A DNA stretch of 64,000 nucleotides from Verrucosispora sioxanthis (GTDB lineage: Bacteria; Actinomycetota; Actinomycetes; Mycobacteriales; Micromonosporaceae). The notes under the pieces are model-generated. The model had not been told where the DNA came from, did no database searches, and was given only the letters and a program-made list of their open reading frames with translations. The stretch spans positions 558,001 to 622,000 of the forward strand of contig NZ_SAIY01000001.1 in the NCBI RefSeq assembly GCF_010560025.1, read 5' to 3'. The position numbers and the translations under genes were made by a program. The stretch's first letter is position 1. Each line of letters begins with the position of its first letter. Below are positions 1 through 9,134 of the stretch, piece after piece.

Positions 1-81
1 GCCGGGTACCAGCACCCGACGCCAGATCGCCGGACGAACCCCGGACAGGGACATCCTCAGCTGGAAGATCTGACGCGGCAT
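1..81 (-). CDS. pRiA4b ORF-3 family protein, N-terminal fragment
   Basis: A minus-strand ATG at 79-81 opens a frame that runs off the left edge of the window. The 27 residues include QIFQLRMSLSGVRPAIWRR, which matches the N-terminal signature of plasmid pRiA4b ORF-3 family proteins (a strand followed by a PxIWRR motif). The function of this family is not known to me. The gene is divergent from the reductase at 233, with about 150 bp between the two. Only the start is visible, so completeness cannot be judged. Confidence 0.65.
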   Translation of the reverse strand, partial: MPRQIFQLRMSLSGVRPAIWRRVLVPG

Positions 82-232
82 GGGTGTCCCATCCTCCCTC
101 GGCATAGGCTGCGAGCATGATCTGCCGAGCGTGCCGGGCGCGGCGGCACGACGACTGCCCGGGCCGGAACTGGTGCGACTGCCAGCACCGTACCCCCCGA
201 CCGACCCCTCCCGTCACCGGTCCGGCCGGCGA

Positions 233-979
233 ATGAGCGACAGAGCGCCGATTTCCGTCCTCTGGCCGGACCCGTCCCCGGAGCCGGTGGACGACGACAC
301 GCTCATCGCCCGGTACGGTCGCGCCGACCGGCCACGCCTGCGGATGAACTTCGTGACCAGCGTCGACGGCGCGGTCAGTCTCGACGGTTACTCGGCCGGG
401 CTGTCCGGCACACCCGACAAGCGGGTCTTCGGGCTGCTCCGGATGCTCTGCGACGCGCTGCTGGTGGCTGCCGGCACGCTGCGCCACGAGGGCTACCGGG
501 CGATCCGGCTCGACGAGCGACGCCGGGCCTGGCGACGCGCGCACGGGCTGACCGAGTATCCGACCCTGGTCGTGGTCTCCGGCACCCTCGACCTCGATCC
601 GACCCAGGCCGCCTTCGCCGACGCACCGGTACGCCCCGTGGTGCTCACCCACCGCAACGCGGCGGCACCGCCCGGCCTCACCGACGTGGCCGAGCTAATG
701 CGCCACGGCGACGACCGGGTCGACCTGGTCGCCGGGCTGGCCGAACTGCGCCGACGCGGACTCTCTCAACTGCTCTGCGAGGGCGGGCCACACCTGTTCG
801 GCGCCCTCACCGCCGCCGATCTGGTCGACGAGGTGTGCCTGTCGATCGCGCCCCTGCTCGCCGGGGCCGGGCCCGGGCGGATCACCGCCGGTGACCCGAG
901 TCCCGCCCGGCGCCTGCCGCTGCGGCACGTGCTCCGCGCCGACGACGGCACCCTGCTGCTCCGCCACGCCCGGCACTGA
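233..979 (+). CDS. Pyrimidine reductase family protein (RibD C-terminal domain)
   Basis: The protein (248 aa from ATG 233) has the RibD C-terminal/dihydrofolate-reductase-like fold. LRMNFVTSVDGAVSLDG near residue 33 is the substrate-binding strand, DALLVAAGTLRHEGY follows, and LLCEGGPHLFGAL lies near residue 179. In RibD this domain reduces the ribosyl side chain of the riboflavin precursor with NADPH. There is no deaminase domain and no riboflavin gene nearby, so the substrate is unknown. An open frame extends upstream to 80, but that extension is Arg/Pro-rich and lacks family similarity, so ATG 233 is preferred. Confidence 0.85.
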   Translation: MSDRAPISVLWPDPSPEPVDDDTLIARYGRADRPRLRMNFVTSVDGAVSLDGYSAGLSGTPDKRVFGLLRMLCDALLVAAGTLRHEGYRAIRLDERRRAWRRAHGLTEYPTLVVVSGTLDLDPTQAAFADAPVRPVVLTHRNAAAPPGLTDVAELMRHGDDRVDLVAGLAELRRRGLSQLLCEGGPHLFGALTAADLVDEVCLSIAPLLAGAGPGRITAGDPSPARRLPLRHVLRADDGTLLLRHARH

Positions 980-1158
980 CGGGCGACGTGCTGTCCCAGG
1001 CAGCCCGGACACCCGCCGTCAGAGTCCCGTCGCCGTACGCGATCGGCACGGTGTCGTTACGTGGCCTGCGCCGCGTCGCGTGGCGGCCTGTCGTACTCCT
1101 CCGGCAGGATGCAGGGCGTGTGTGCCGACCGCGACGACCGACCGAGCGGAGTAGCCCG

Positions 1159-2910
1159 ATGATCGACCAGGGGTTCGACGGCCCGGGCGAGGGGGTGGGC
1201 CGGGTGCTGGGCACCGCCGACGCCACTCCCCTGCAGTTCTGGACGGCGGTTTCCCCGGGCAGCTATCTCCAGCTCGACGACGTGGTGGTGACCCGGCGGG
1301 AGTTGCCCGACCGGGAGCCGGTGACCATCGCCGGAGTGGTCACCCAGGTCCGGGCGCGGCACGAGGGCGCACAGTTCGACTCCGACGTCTTCGCCATCGC
1401 CGACGGCACGCTGCCGGCGCAGGTGCAGGAGGCCGCCGAGATCACCACCACCCGGGTCGATCCCGAGTTCTACGTGCCGCCGCAGCCGGGTGCCGTGGTG
1501 CACCGGGCCGAGGGCGACGCCCGCGCCCGGGCCCTGCACTTCGACCGGATGGAACGGCGGATCCCGATGGGCACCGGCCGCGACGGTGTGCCGGTCTACC
1601 TCAACGCCGACTTCCTCGACGGCAGTCGGGGCGCGCACGTGTCGATCTCCGGCATCTCCGGGGTGGCCACCAAGACCAGCTTCGCCACCTTTCTTCTCTA
1701 CTCGGTGTTCCGCTCCGGCCAACTCGGCGGTGACGCGGTGAACGCCAAGGCGTTGATCTTCAACGTGAAGGGTGAGGATCTGCTCTTCCTCGACCACCCG
1801 AACGCCCGGCTCGACGATCCGACCCGGGCCGCGTACGCCCGGCTCGGCCTGGCCGCGGACGCCTTCCCCGACGTGCGGGTCTACGCGCCGCCCCGGGTCG
1901 GTGACTCGTCCGGCACACCGGACGTGAGCAGTCGGCTCACCGGGGTCGACAGCTTCTACTGGACACTCACCGAGTTCTGCGCGGACCGCCTGCTGCCGTA
2001 CGTCTTCGCCGACGCCGACGACGAACGTCAGCAGTACACGATGGTGGTCCACTCCGTCGCCGCCCACCTGGCCCGGTACGCCCAGCCCGCCGACGGCGGC
2101 GTCAGCATCGACGGTGTCCGGCTGGGCAGCTACGGCGACCTGGTCGATCACGTCGTCGAGCAGCTCAGCGACGACGAGACGCGCGGTGACTGGGCGGGCA
2201 GCGCGGTCGGGCTGGGCACGGTGAACGCGTTCGCCCGTCGGCTGATCGGCAGCAAGAAGGACCTGTCCCGGCTGATCCGCGGCGATCTGGCCACCCGCCG
2301 TCCGCACAGCATCAACACCTCGGAGTCGGCTCAGGTCACCGTCGTCGACCTGCACAACCTGCCGGACCGGGCGCAACGTTTCGTGGTCGGCGTGACGCTC
2401 AAGACCGAGTTCGAGCGTAAGGAGAAGGCCGGCACCGCCAAACCGCTGCTGTTCGTGGTGCTCGACGAGCTGAACAAGTACGCCCCCAGGGAGGGGTCCT
2501 CCCCGATCAAGGAGGTGCTGCTCGACATCGCCGAGCGGGGCCGCTCGCTCGGGGTGATCCTGATCGGCGCGCAGCAGACCGCGAGCGAGGTGGAGCGGCG
2601 CATCGTCACCAACTCGGCCATCCGGGTGGTGGGCCGGCTGGATCCGGCCGAGGCGTCCCGTCCGGAGTACGGTTTCCTCCCGCCCGCCCAGCGGCAGCGC
2701 GCGCTGCTGGCCAAGCCGGGCACGATGTTCGTCAACCAGCCGGACATCCCGGTACCGCTCTGTCTGGAGTTCCCGTTCCCCGCCTGGGCGACCCGGGTCT
2801 CCGAGGCGGGAGCCGCGCCGTCGCAGACCCTGCGGTCGATCACCCAGTCCGCCGACCCGTTCGCGGTCGTCGGCTCCGGCGGCGGCACCGACGACGACAT
2901 CCCGTTCTAG
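1159..2910 (+). CDS. HerA-like ATP-binding protein (HAS-barrel, DUF87 ATPase)
   Basis: This 583 aa protein resembles the HerA/FtsK-type hexameric DNA translocases that partner NurA nucleases. An N-terminal HAS-barrel-like region (about residues 1-130) is followed by a P-loop at 165-174 reading GISGVATKTS, an unusual form of GxxGxGKT. A clear Walker B, LLFVVLDELNKYAP, sits near 432-445, and GAQQTASEV follows as a sensor-like segment. ATG 1159 has a purine-rich stretch (gagcggag) upstream and begins where family similarity begins. An open frame extends upstream to 988 but looks non-coding. It is followed after 15 bp by sbcD and then by sbcC and a NurA-like gene, which supports a role in DNA-end resection. 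ATP hydrolysis with the variant P-loop is inferred. Confidence 0.85.
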   Translation: MIDQGFDGPGEGVGRVLGTADATPLQFWTAVSPGSYLQLDDVVVTRRELPDREPVTIAGVVTQVRARHEGAQFDSDVFAIADGTLPAQVQEAAEITTTRVDPEFYVPPQPGAVVHRAEGDARARALHFDRMERRIPMGTGRDGVPVYLNADFLDGSRGAHVSISGISGVATKTSFATFLLYSVFRSGQLGGDAVNAKALIFNVKGEDLLFLDHPNARLDDPTRAAYARLGLAADAFPDVRVYAPPRVGDSSGTPDVSSRLTGVDSFYWTLTEFCADRLLPYVFADADDERQQYTMVVHSVAAHLARYAQPADGGVSIDGVRLGSYGDLVDHVVEQLSDDETRGDWAGSAVGLGTVNAFARRLIGSKKDLSRLIRGDLATRRPHSINTSESAQVTVVDLHNLPDRAQRFVVGVTLKTEFERKEKAGTAKPLLFVVLDELNKYAPREGSSPIKEVLLDIAERGRSLGVILIGAQQTASEVERRIVTNSAIRVVGRLDPAEASRPEYGFLPPAQRQRALLAKPGTMFVNQPDIPVPLCLEFPFPAWATRVSEAGAAPSQTLRSITQSADPFAVVGSGGGTDDDIPF

Positions 2911-2925
2911 CCCGGGGGTAACAGC

Positions 2926-4074
2926 ATGAAGATCCTGCACACCTCCGACTGGCACGTGGGCAAGGTCCTCAAGGGACAGTCGCGGGCCGAGGAACACAAG
3001 CAGGTGCTGGCCGGAGTCATCGAGATCGCCCGGCGGGAACGGCCCGACCTGGTCGTCATCGCCGGTGACCTCTATGACACGGCGGCACCGACCCCGGAGG
3101 CGACCCGCCTGGTCACCCGGGCGTTGACCGCGCTGCGCCGCACCGGCGCGGACGTGGTGGCGATCGGCGGCAACCACGACAACGGTCCGGCCCTGGACGC
3201 GCTGCGCCCGTGGGCCGAGGCCGCCGGCATCACCCTGCGCGGCGGCGTACGCGAGGATCCGGCCGAACACGTCATCGACGGCACCACCGCCGACGGGGAA
3301 CGCTGGCGGTTGGCCGCGCTGCCGTTCCTGTCCCAGCGGTACGCGGTCCGGGCGGTGGAGATGTACGAGCTGACCGCCGCCGAGTCCACCCAGACGTACG
3401 CCGACCACCTGGGCCGCATCCTGGCCCGGTTGACCGAGGGTTTCGACGAGCCGGACCGGGTGCACCTGGTCACCGCCCACCTCACGGTGGTCGGCGCGGC
3501 CACCGGCGGCGGCGAACGCGACGCGCACACCATCATGGGTTACGCGGTGCCCGCCTCGGTCTTTCCCGGCACCGCGCACTACGTGGCGCTCGGGCACCTG
3601 CACCGCGCCCAGCGGGTGCAGGGGCCGTGCCCGATCCGCTACAGCGGCGCCCCGCTCGCGGTGGACTTCGGCGAGCAGGAGAACGTCCCGGCGGTGACGC
3701 TGGTCGAGGTCACCGCGACCACGGCGGCGCGGATCCGCGAGGAGCCGGTAACCGCGGCGACCGCGCTGCGCACCGTGCGCGGCACCCTCGCCCAACTCGC
3801 CGAGATCACCCCACCGGAGGGCTGGCTGCGGGTGTACGTGCGCGAACAGCCCCGCGCCGGCCTACGGGAAGAGGTGCAGCAACTGCTTCCGCGGGCCCTG
3901 GAGATCCGTATCGACCCGGAGCTGGTGCCGGCGCCCGGCAGCGGCACCCGGGTGGCGCAGCGGTCCGGTCGCTCGCCCCGGCAGTTGTTCGCCGACTATC
4001 TGGACAGCCGGGGGCATGCCGACGAGGGCGTTCGGGAACTCTTCGACGAGCTGCTCGAGGAGGTCGATCACTGA
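2926..4074 (+). CDS. sbcD: Exonuclease SbcCD subunit D (Mre11-type nuclease)
   Basis: This 382 aa calcineurin-like metallophosphoesterase is the nuclease subunit of SbcCD (bacterial Mre11-Rad50), which opens hairpins and blocked double-strand ends. Metal-binding motifs are in order: DWHVG at residues 8-12, GDLYD near 47-51, GNHDN near 82-86, the AHLT block near 185 and GHLHR near 223. The length is usual for the family. ATG 2926 follows gggggtaac, and its stop overlaps the sbcC start (tgatg at 4072-4076), so the two subunits are translationally coupled. It sits 15 bp after the HerA-like gene. Confidence 0.95.
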   Translation: MKILHTSDWHVGKVLKGQSRAEEHKQVLAGVIEIARRERPDLVVIAGDLYDTAAPTPEATRLVTRALTALRRTGADVVAIGGNHDNGPALDALRPWAEAAGITLRGGVREDPAEHVIDGTTADGERWRLAALPFLSQRYAVRAVEMYELTAAESTQTYADHLGRILARLTEGFDEPDRVHLVTAHLTVVGAATGGGERDAHTIMGYAVPASVFPGTAHYVALGHLHRAQRVQGPCPIRYSGAPLAVDFGEQENVPAVTLVEVTATTAARIREEPVTAATALRTVRGTLAQLAEITPPEGWLRVYVREQPRAGLREEVQQLLPRALEIRIDPELVPAPGSGTRVAQRSGRSPRQLFADYLDSRGHADEGVRELFDELLEEVDH

Positions 4075-6526
4075 TGCGGCCGATGCGGCTGGACCTGGCC
4101 GGCTTCACCGTCTTCCGCGACGCCACCACGATCGATTTCACCGACGCGGACTTCTTCGCCCTGGTCGGGCCGACCGGTTCGGGCAAGTCGACGGTGCTCG
4201 ACGCGATCTGCTTCGCGCTGTACGGCACGGTGCCCCGCTGGGGCGGCACCCGCGGGCTGGGCAACGCGCTCGCGCCGTCGGCCACCGAGGCGCGGGTTCG
4301 GCTGGTCTTCGAGTCCGGCGGTGCGCGCTACGTAGCCACCCGGGTGGTGCGTCGGGACAGCCGGGGCAACGTCAAGACCGCCGGCGCCGGGTTGCAGCTC
4401 ATGCCGGAGGGGTTCGACGTCACCAAACTGGACACCGGGCTCAGTCCGGAGGATCTCGGCGAGGTGGTCGCCGGCACCCCGGCGGAGATGGACGCGGCCG
4501 TGCTGGCGGCCGTCGGCCTGCCGTACGAGCAGTTCACCAGCTGTGTGGTGCTGCCGCAGGGCCAGTTCGCCGACTTCCTGCACGCCCGCCCGGCTACCCG
4601 GCAGCAGATCCTGGTCAACCTGCTCGGCCTCGGCGTGTACGAGCAGGTGCAGCAGCGGGCCACCACTCGGGCCGGTCAGGCGGAGGCGAAGCTGGAGGCG
4701 GTCGACCAGTTGCTCGCCGGGCTGTCCGACGTCGACGACGCCGCACTGGAGCAGGCCACCGGTCAGGTCGACCGGATGCGGGAGCTGGCCGGGTCGGTGA
4801 CCGCCGCCGTACCGGAGCTGGAAGCGGCGCGGACGACCGTGCGGGAGGCCAACGCGGCGCTGGCCACGCTCGACGCCGAACTGGCCGCGTTGGACGAGGT
4901 TCGGGCACCGGACGGGGTGGCCGAGGTGGCCCGGGCGGTGACGGCGACCCGGGCCGAGTCCGACGCGGCGGCGACCGCGGTGTCGCTGGCCGAGGAGCGC
5001 GAGGAGAAGCAGCGGCGAGCCACCCGCCGCCGGCGACGAGCGCTCTGCGGATGCTGCCAGTGGGCGTACGCCGACTGGGAGCAGTTGTCCGCGGAGCAGG
5101 TCCGGGCCGGGATGGAGGCGGCCGGCGTCGAGCACGACGCGGCGGTGCGGGCACTGACTGGCGCAGGCGGCGTCGAACGCGCCGGAGGCGGAGTTGGCGG
5201 CGGCGTTCCAGGCGCACGAGGACGCGAAGACCGCCGACCAGGCGACGGCGTTGCGGGCCCACCTGACCGACGGCGACTCGCCCGGTCTGCGAGCAGCCGG
5301 TGGCCCGCCGGCGACCTGACCGGCCCGGCGGCGGCGCGCGGGCGGTGGCGGCCGGCAAGGCGGCCCGGGCGGCCGGAAGAGACGGCCAGGAAACTCGTCA
5401 CCGAGCCGACGCCGCCGCACGTGACCTGGAACGGGTGCTGCCATGCTGCCCGTGCCGAACATGACGGCTCGCGGGCCCGACTCGCCGACGAGCGGCTGAC
5501 TGGTGCGGCTACCGCCGAGGCGCTGGTGGCGCGGCTGGCGGAGTTGGCCCGGCTGGGTGGCAGGGGCTGGACGAGGCGACCACGGCGCTCCGCGCCGGCT
5601 GGGACGCCGCCCGGCAGGCCCGGGCAGGCGGTCGAGGCGGCGCAGGATCGGCTGCGGACGGCATGGCGGATGAAGCTTCGACGGCGCCGTGACGCGGTCG
5701 CCCGGTTCGGACTGCTGGCCACCGACCGCGACGATGTCGCCGCCGCCTGGGCCACGTTGGCCGAGTGGGCACGGACCAGGCGTGGCACCGCCGGTCGGAG
5801 TGGACGGGCTGGCCGGTGCGGTGGTCGAGGCGGAGACGGCAGGCCGGCGCGGCGGCGGACCGCATCGCGGGCATCTTCGCCGGGCTGCCTGCCCCGGACG
5901 ATCCGGTCCGCGCCGCCGCCGTCGCCGTGGAGCGGGCCGAGGCCGAGCTGCGCCGGTTGACCGAACGACGCGAGCAGGCCGGGGCGCTGCGCGAGCAGCG
6001 GGCCGGACACGAACGCGAGGCGCAGGTGGCCCGGGCGCTGGCGGGGCACCTGCGGGCCAACAATTTCGAGCGGTGGCTGCTGGCCGAGGCGCTGGATCTG
6101 CTCGTCGACGGCGCGTCGGGGATCCTGCGGGAACTCTCCGGCGGCCAGTACGACCTGGTCCACGACAAGGGCGAGTTCTTTGTGGTCGACCACCACGACG
6201 CCGGGCTGCGGCGCGGGGTGCGGACACTGTCCGGCGGCGAGACGTTCCAGGCGTCGCTGGCCCTGGCACTGGCGTTGTCCGAGCAGTTGGCCGGGATGTC
6301 CACCACCGCGGCCAGCCTGGAGTCGATCGTGCTGGACGAGGGCTTCGGCACCCTCGACGCGGCCACCCTCGACACGGTGGCCGCCACCCTGGAAAATCTC
6401 GCCGCCCGGGGCGACCGGATGGTAGGCGTGGTCACCCACGTGCCGGCGCTGGCCGAGCGGATCCCGGTCCGCTTCGAGGTGCACAAGGACGCCCGCTCGG
6501 CCCGGGTGGAACGGACCGGCCGGTGA
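4074..6526 (+). pseudogene. sbcC: Exonuclease SbcCD subunit C (Rad50-type ATPase), multiple frameshifts
   Basis: The N-terminal half from ATG 4074 is intact: MRLDLAGFTVFRD, Walker A GPTGSGKST near residue 32, Q-loop VLPQGQFADFLHA near 160, then coiled coil. After about 5010 the coding frame changes repeatedly: frame 0 to about 5157, frame 1 about 5158-5276, frame 2 about 5282-5440, frame 0 again near 5450-5760, and frame 2 from about 5840. The zinc hook region near 5282 keeps PVCEQPVA, but the first cysteine of CPVC is lost at the break. The C-terminus is intact with LSGGETFQ and the Walker B ESIVLDEGFGTLD. At least five indels occur in about 800 bp while coding character is kept between them. 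This suggests sequence errors more than decay. If the indels are real, the coiled-coil and hook region would be lost. Confidence 0.85.
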
Positions 6527-6533
6527 TGCGGAC

Positions 6534-7497
6534 GTGAACCGCTTCTTCGTCGATGCCTGGGATCCCGGCTACGGGGCGTCGTTCGAGGCCGCGCCGGCCG
6601 GCCCGGCCGCGCCGAGCAGCGCCCAGGTCGAGGCGGAACACGAGCTGCCGGCGGTGGACTGGCGGGCGATCGGCCCCCGCCCGGAGGTCCGGGCACCGGA
6701 CGTGGTGCTGCTTGTCGACGGGGTACGCCGGATCGACGCCAGTATCTGGACGGCCGAGGAGGACGGCGGCTCGTTTCCCGGGCTGGCCGCCTCGTACGCG
6801 GCCGGGGCAGGCGCTGCGACCTTCGACCGCGGTGCCGCGTAACTGGCCGGCGCCACGGTGGAGCGGGGCCTGTTCACCGCCAGCCCGTCGGCGACCGACG
6901 TGGTGGCCGGCAACGTCCGCTACCCGGTGCACCGGGTCGGCGGCAGCGGTGAGCTGGCCAAGCTGCCGGCGGCGGTGCAGGGTCCGCTCACCGCCCTGGA
7001 GGTGCAGGTGTCGGCGGCGGCGCGTACCGACGACGACCTGCTGGTGGTGGACGGGCCGTTGCGTAACCGGCGGCAGCTGCCGCGCACCCTCGGCTACATC
7101 AAGACCCAGCACAGCCAGTACCTGGACGCCCGGCTCACCGCCGTGGTCACCGGTCTGCCACCGGGTCACCGTTCGCCGGTGTTCCGGCTCGGCACCGCCT
7201 GGGGCGGCTGGTCGTGGTATCTGCGGCTGCCGGTGACCGCGGGCGCGCCCTGGGCCGGCATCGTGCGGCTGGAGTGCTCCGCCGACCTGGAGATCGCCGA
7301 GGCGGTGTGGCTGGCCGACCTGTCGCTTGTCACCCTGCCCCGGTTCGCCTCCAGCCCGTACAAGGATCCCCGGGCCCCGCAGAACCTGGTGCCGATCGCC
7401 GGGCTGGAACGGTTGCTGCGCTCTCGCCTGGGCGACGCCCGGCTGCTGCATCGCGCTCACCGTCGCCGCTCACCGCCGCCGCCCGCCGGCTGCTTGA
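6534..7497 (+). pseudogene. NurA-domain nuclease-like protein, interrupted by an in-frame stop and a frameshift
   Basis: Translation from GTG 6534, 7 bp after sbcC, gives FFVDAWDPGYG and then VVLLVDGVRRIDASIW, the acidic NurA-type motif. A second motif, LLVVDGPL, lies near 7041. An in-frame TAA at 6840-6842 interrupts the frame, which then continues in the same phase as LAGATVERGLF. A GAA-to-TAA change would explain this. Near 7455 one base appears to be missing: restoring it gives LLHRALTVAAHRRRPPAA and a stop at 7495-7497. NurA is the 5'-3' nuclease that works with HerA, and gene order supports the call. Sequence similarity to archaeal NurA is distant, so the name rests on motifs plus context. 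Confidence 0.65.
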
Positions 7498-7498
7498 T

Positions 7499-8358
7499 GT
7501 GGGACGGCGGCGCGACGCGGACCGGATCTCCGAGCCGGTCGACACGGGGCTCGCCGAACTGGTGCCGGATCCGGACCGGTCCGGCTCGTGGACGCTGCTG
7601 CTCGACGGCGTACCACAGTCGCATGTGGACCTGACCGACCCGACGCACCTGGAGTTCGAGTACGTCCGTCGGCTGGCCGCCGCGATCGACCTGGTGGCAC
7701 CGGCGGGCGCCCCGCTGCGGGTGCTGCATCTGGGCGGCGGTGCGCTGACCCTGCCGAGGTACGTCGCCGCCACCCGCCCCGGCTCGACGCAGCGGGTGGT
7801 CGAGGTGGACGGGGCACTCGTCGATCTGGTCCGACGGACGTTGCCGTGGCGGGCCGATCCGCGCCTGAAGGTACGGGTGGGTGACGCGCGGACGGTGCTC
7901 GCCTCCGGTCGGGAGGCCAGCTACGACCTGGTGGTCGCCGACGTGTTCGCGGGCGCCCGGACACCGGCCCGGCTCACCTCCGTCGAGTACGCCGCCGAGG
8001 CTGCCCGGGTGCTGCACCCGGCGGGCTGGTACCTGGCCAACGTCGCCGACGGCTCGTCACGTGCCGCCACGCCCGGGCACAGGTGGCCACCGTGCGAGCG
8101 GTGCTGCCCCGGGGCGGTCTTATCGCCGACGCCGCCGTGCTGCGCGGCCGGCGCTACGGCAATCTGGTGCTCGTCGCCGGCCGGCAGGATCCGCCGGTGG
8201 CCGCGTTGGCCCGCCGTGCCGCCGGTGACTGGTTTCCCGGCCGGGTGTTGGCCGAGGCGGAACTCGACCGCTTCACCGGTGGCGCCGTCGTGGTGCACGA
8301 CGGCTCGGCCGTCGACTCGACGCCACCTCCGCCGGGGATTTTTTCCGTCCGACGTTGA
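7499..8358 (+). pseudogene. Spermidine synthase-like (class I methyltransferase fold) protein, frameshifted
   Basis: From GTG 7499 the frame reads GRRRDADRISEPVDTG, then the Rossmann motif LRVLHLGGGALTLPRYVA near residue 75 and VVEVDGALVDLVRR. YDLVVADVFAG follows, as in spermidine synthase family proteins. Near 8060-8080 the frame breaks. The C-terminal part (VATVRAVLPRGG to the stop at 8356-8358) lies in the next frame, so one or two bases are gained or lost. Actinobacterial proteins of this type often lack polyamine substrate residues, so the true substrate is unknown. It directly follows the NurA-like gene with no gap and may be co-transcribed. Confidence 0.7.
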
Positions 8359-8441
8359 TCCGTTCGGTGCCGCCTTCCGTACCAGTCAGCAGCCATGCCC
8401 GTGGGGGGACGGCTTTCTGTCCAGGGACGTCGGAGGTCTGC

Positions 8442-9134
8442 ATGCACGCACTGGCGGTCGGTTGGCAGGGCGACCGGGTGCGGGTGGACTGGATGTCCGC
8501 CCGGTCCCAGTCGCGGCCGACCACGTCCACCCGTGGGGTCGACTCTCGTCCGGCGGCTCGCCAGAATAGCCCGGTGACGCCGCGACCCACCCCTGGCCGC
8601 CACCAGGCTTCCACCACCGAAGCCGCCCACTCCGACCAGTTGGTCCGCACGCTCTACGCGGAACACGCCGGACCGCTGCTGATGTTCGTGATGCGGCTGA
8701 CCGGCGGAGACCGGCAACGGGCCGAGGACATCGTCCAGGAGACGCTGCTGCGGGCCTGGCGCAACGCGCACCGGTTGGGCGCGCAGGGACAGGGGTCGCT
8801 ACGGCCGTGGCTGGTCACGGTGGCGCGACGGATCGCCATCGACGAGCACCGCAGCGAGCAGGCCCGCCCGGCCGAGACGTACGACCGGGACCTGACCGCG
8901 TTCGCCGAGGCCGACAGCACCGACCGGGTGCTGCGGTCGATGACGGTGGCGGACGCGCTGCGAACGTTGAGTCAGTCGCACCGGGAGATCCTGGTGGCGA
9001 CGTACTTCCGGGGCCGGACGGTGCCGGAGGCGGCCGAGGAGCTCGGTCTGCCGTTGGGCACCGCGAAGTCGCGGGTCTACTACGCGCTGCGCGCGCTGCG
9101 CACAGCTCTGCAGGAGAGGGGGGTGACGGAATGA
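8442..9134 (+). CDS. ECF-type RNA polymerase sigma factor
   Basis: This 230 aa sigma-70 family protein has region 2 (LYAEHAGPLLMFVMRLTGGDR, AEDIVQETLLRAWR, WLVTVARRIAIDEHR) and region 4 (DALRTLSQSHREILVATYFRG, EAAEELGLPLGTAKSRVYYALRAL). ATG 8442 has a good ribosome site, GGAGG at 8432-8436, and the first 30 codons have strongly GC-biased third positions. A later GTG at 8574 is an alternative start that would remove 44 residues outside the conserved domains. It has no ribosome site but has a gaatag box just upstream. The stop overlaps the anti-sigma gene start (ATGA), the standard arrangement for an ECF factor and its inhibitor. Confidence 0.93.
   Translation: MHALAVGWQGDRVRVDWMSARSQSRPTTSTRGVDSRPAARQNSPVTPRPTPGRHQASTTEAAHSDQLVRTLYAEHAGPLLMFVMRLTGGDRQRAEDIVQETLLRAWRNAHRLGAQGQGSLRPWLVTVARRIAIDEHRSEQARPAETYDRDLTAFAEADSTDRVLRSMTVADALRTLSQSHREILVATYFRGRTVPEAAEELGLPLGTAKSRVYYALRALRTALQERGVTE

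Noticed and set aside
1057..3795. Long minus-strand open frame of 912 codons
   Set aside because: It lies opposite the HerA-like and sbcD genes, which have clear motifs; its protein is His/Gly/Arg-rich with no family similarity. It is a high-GC shadow frame.
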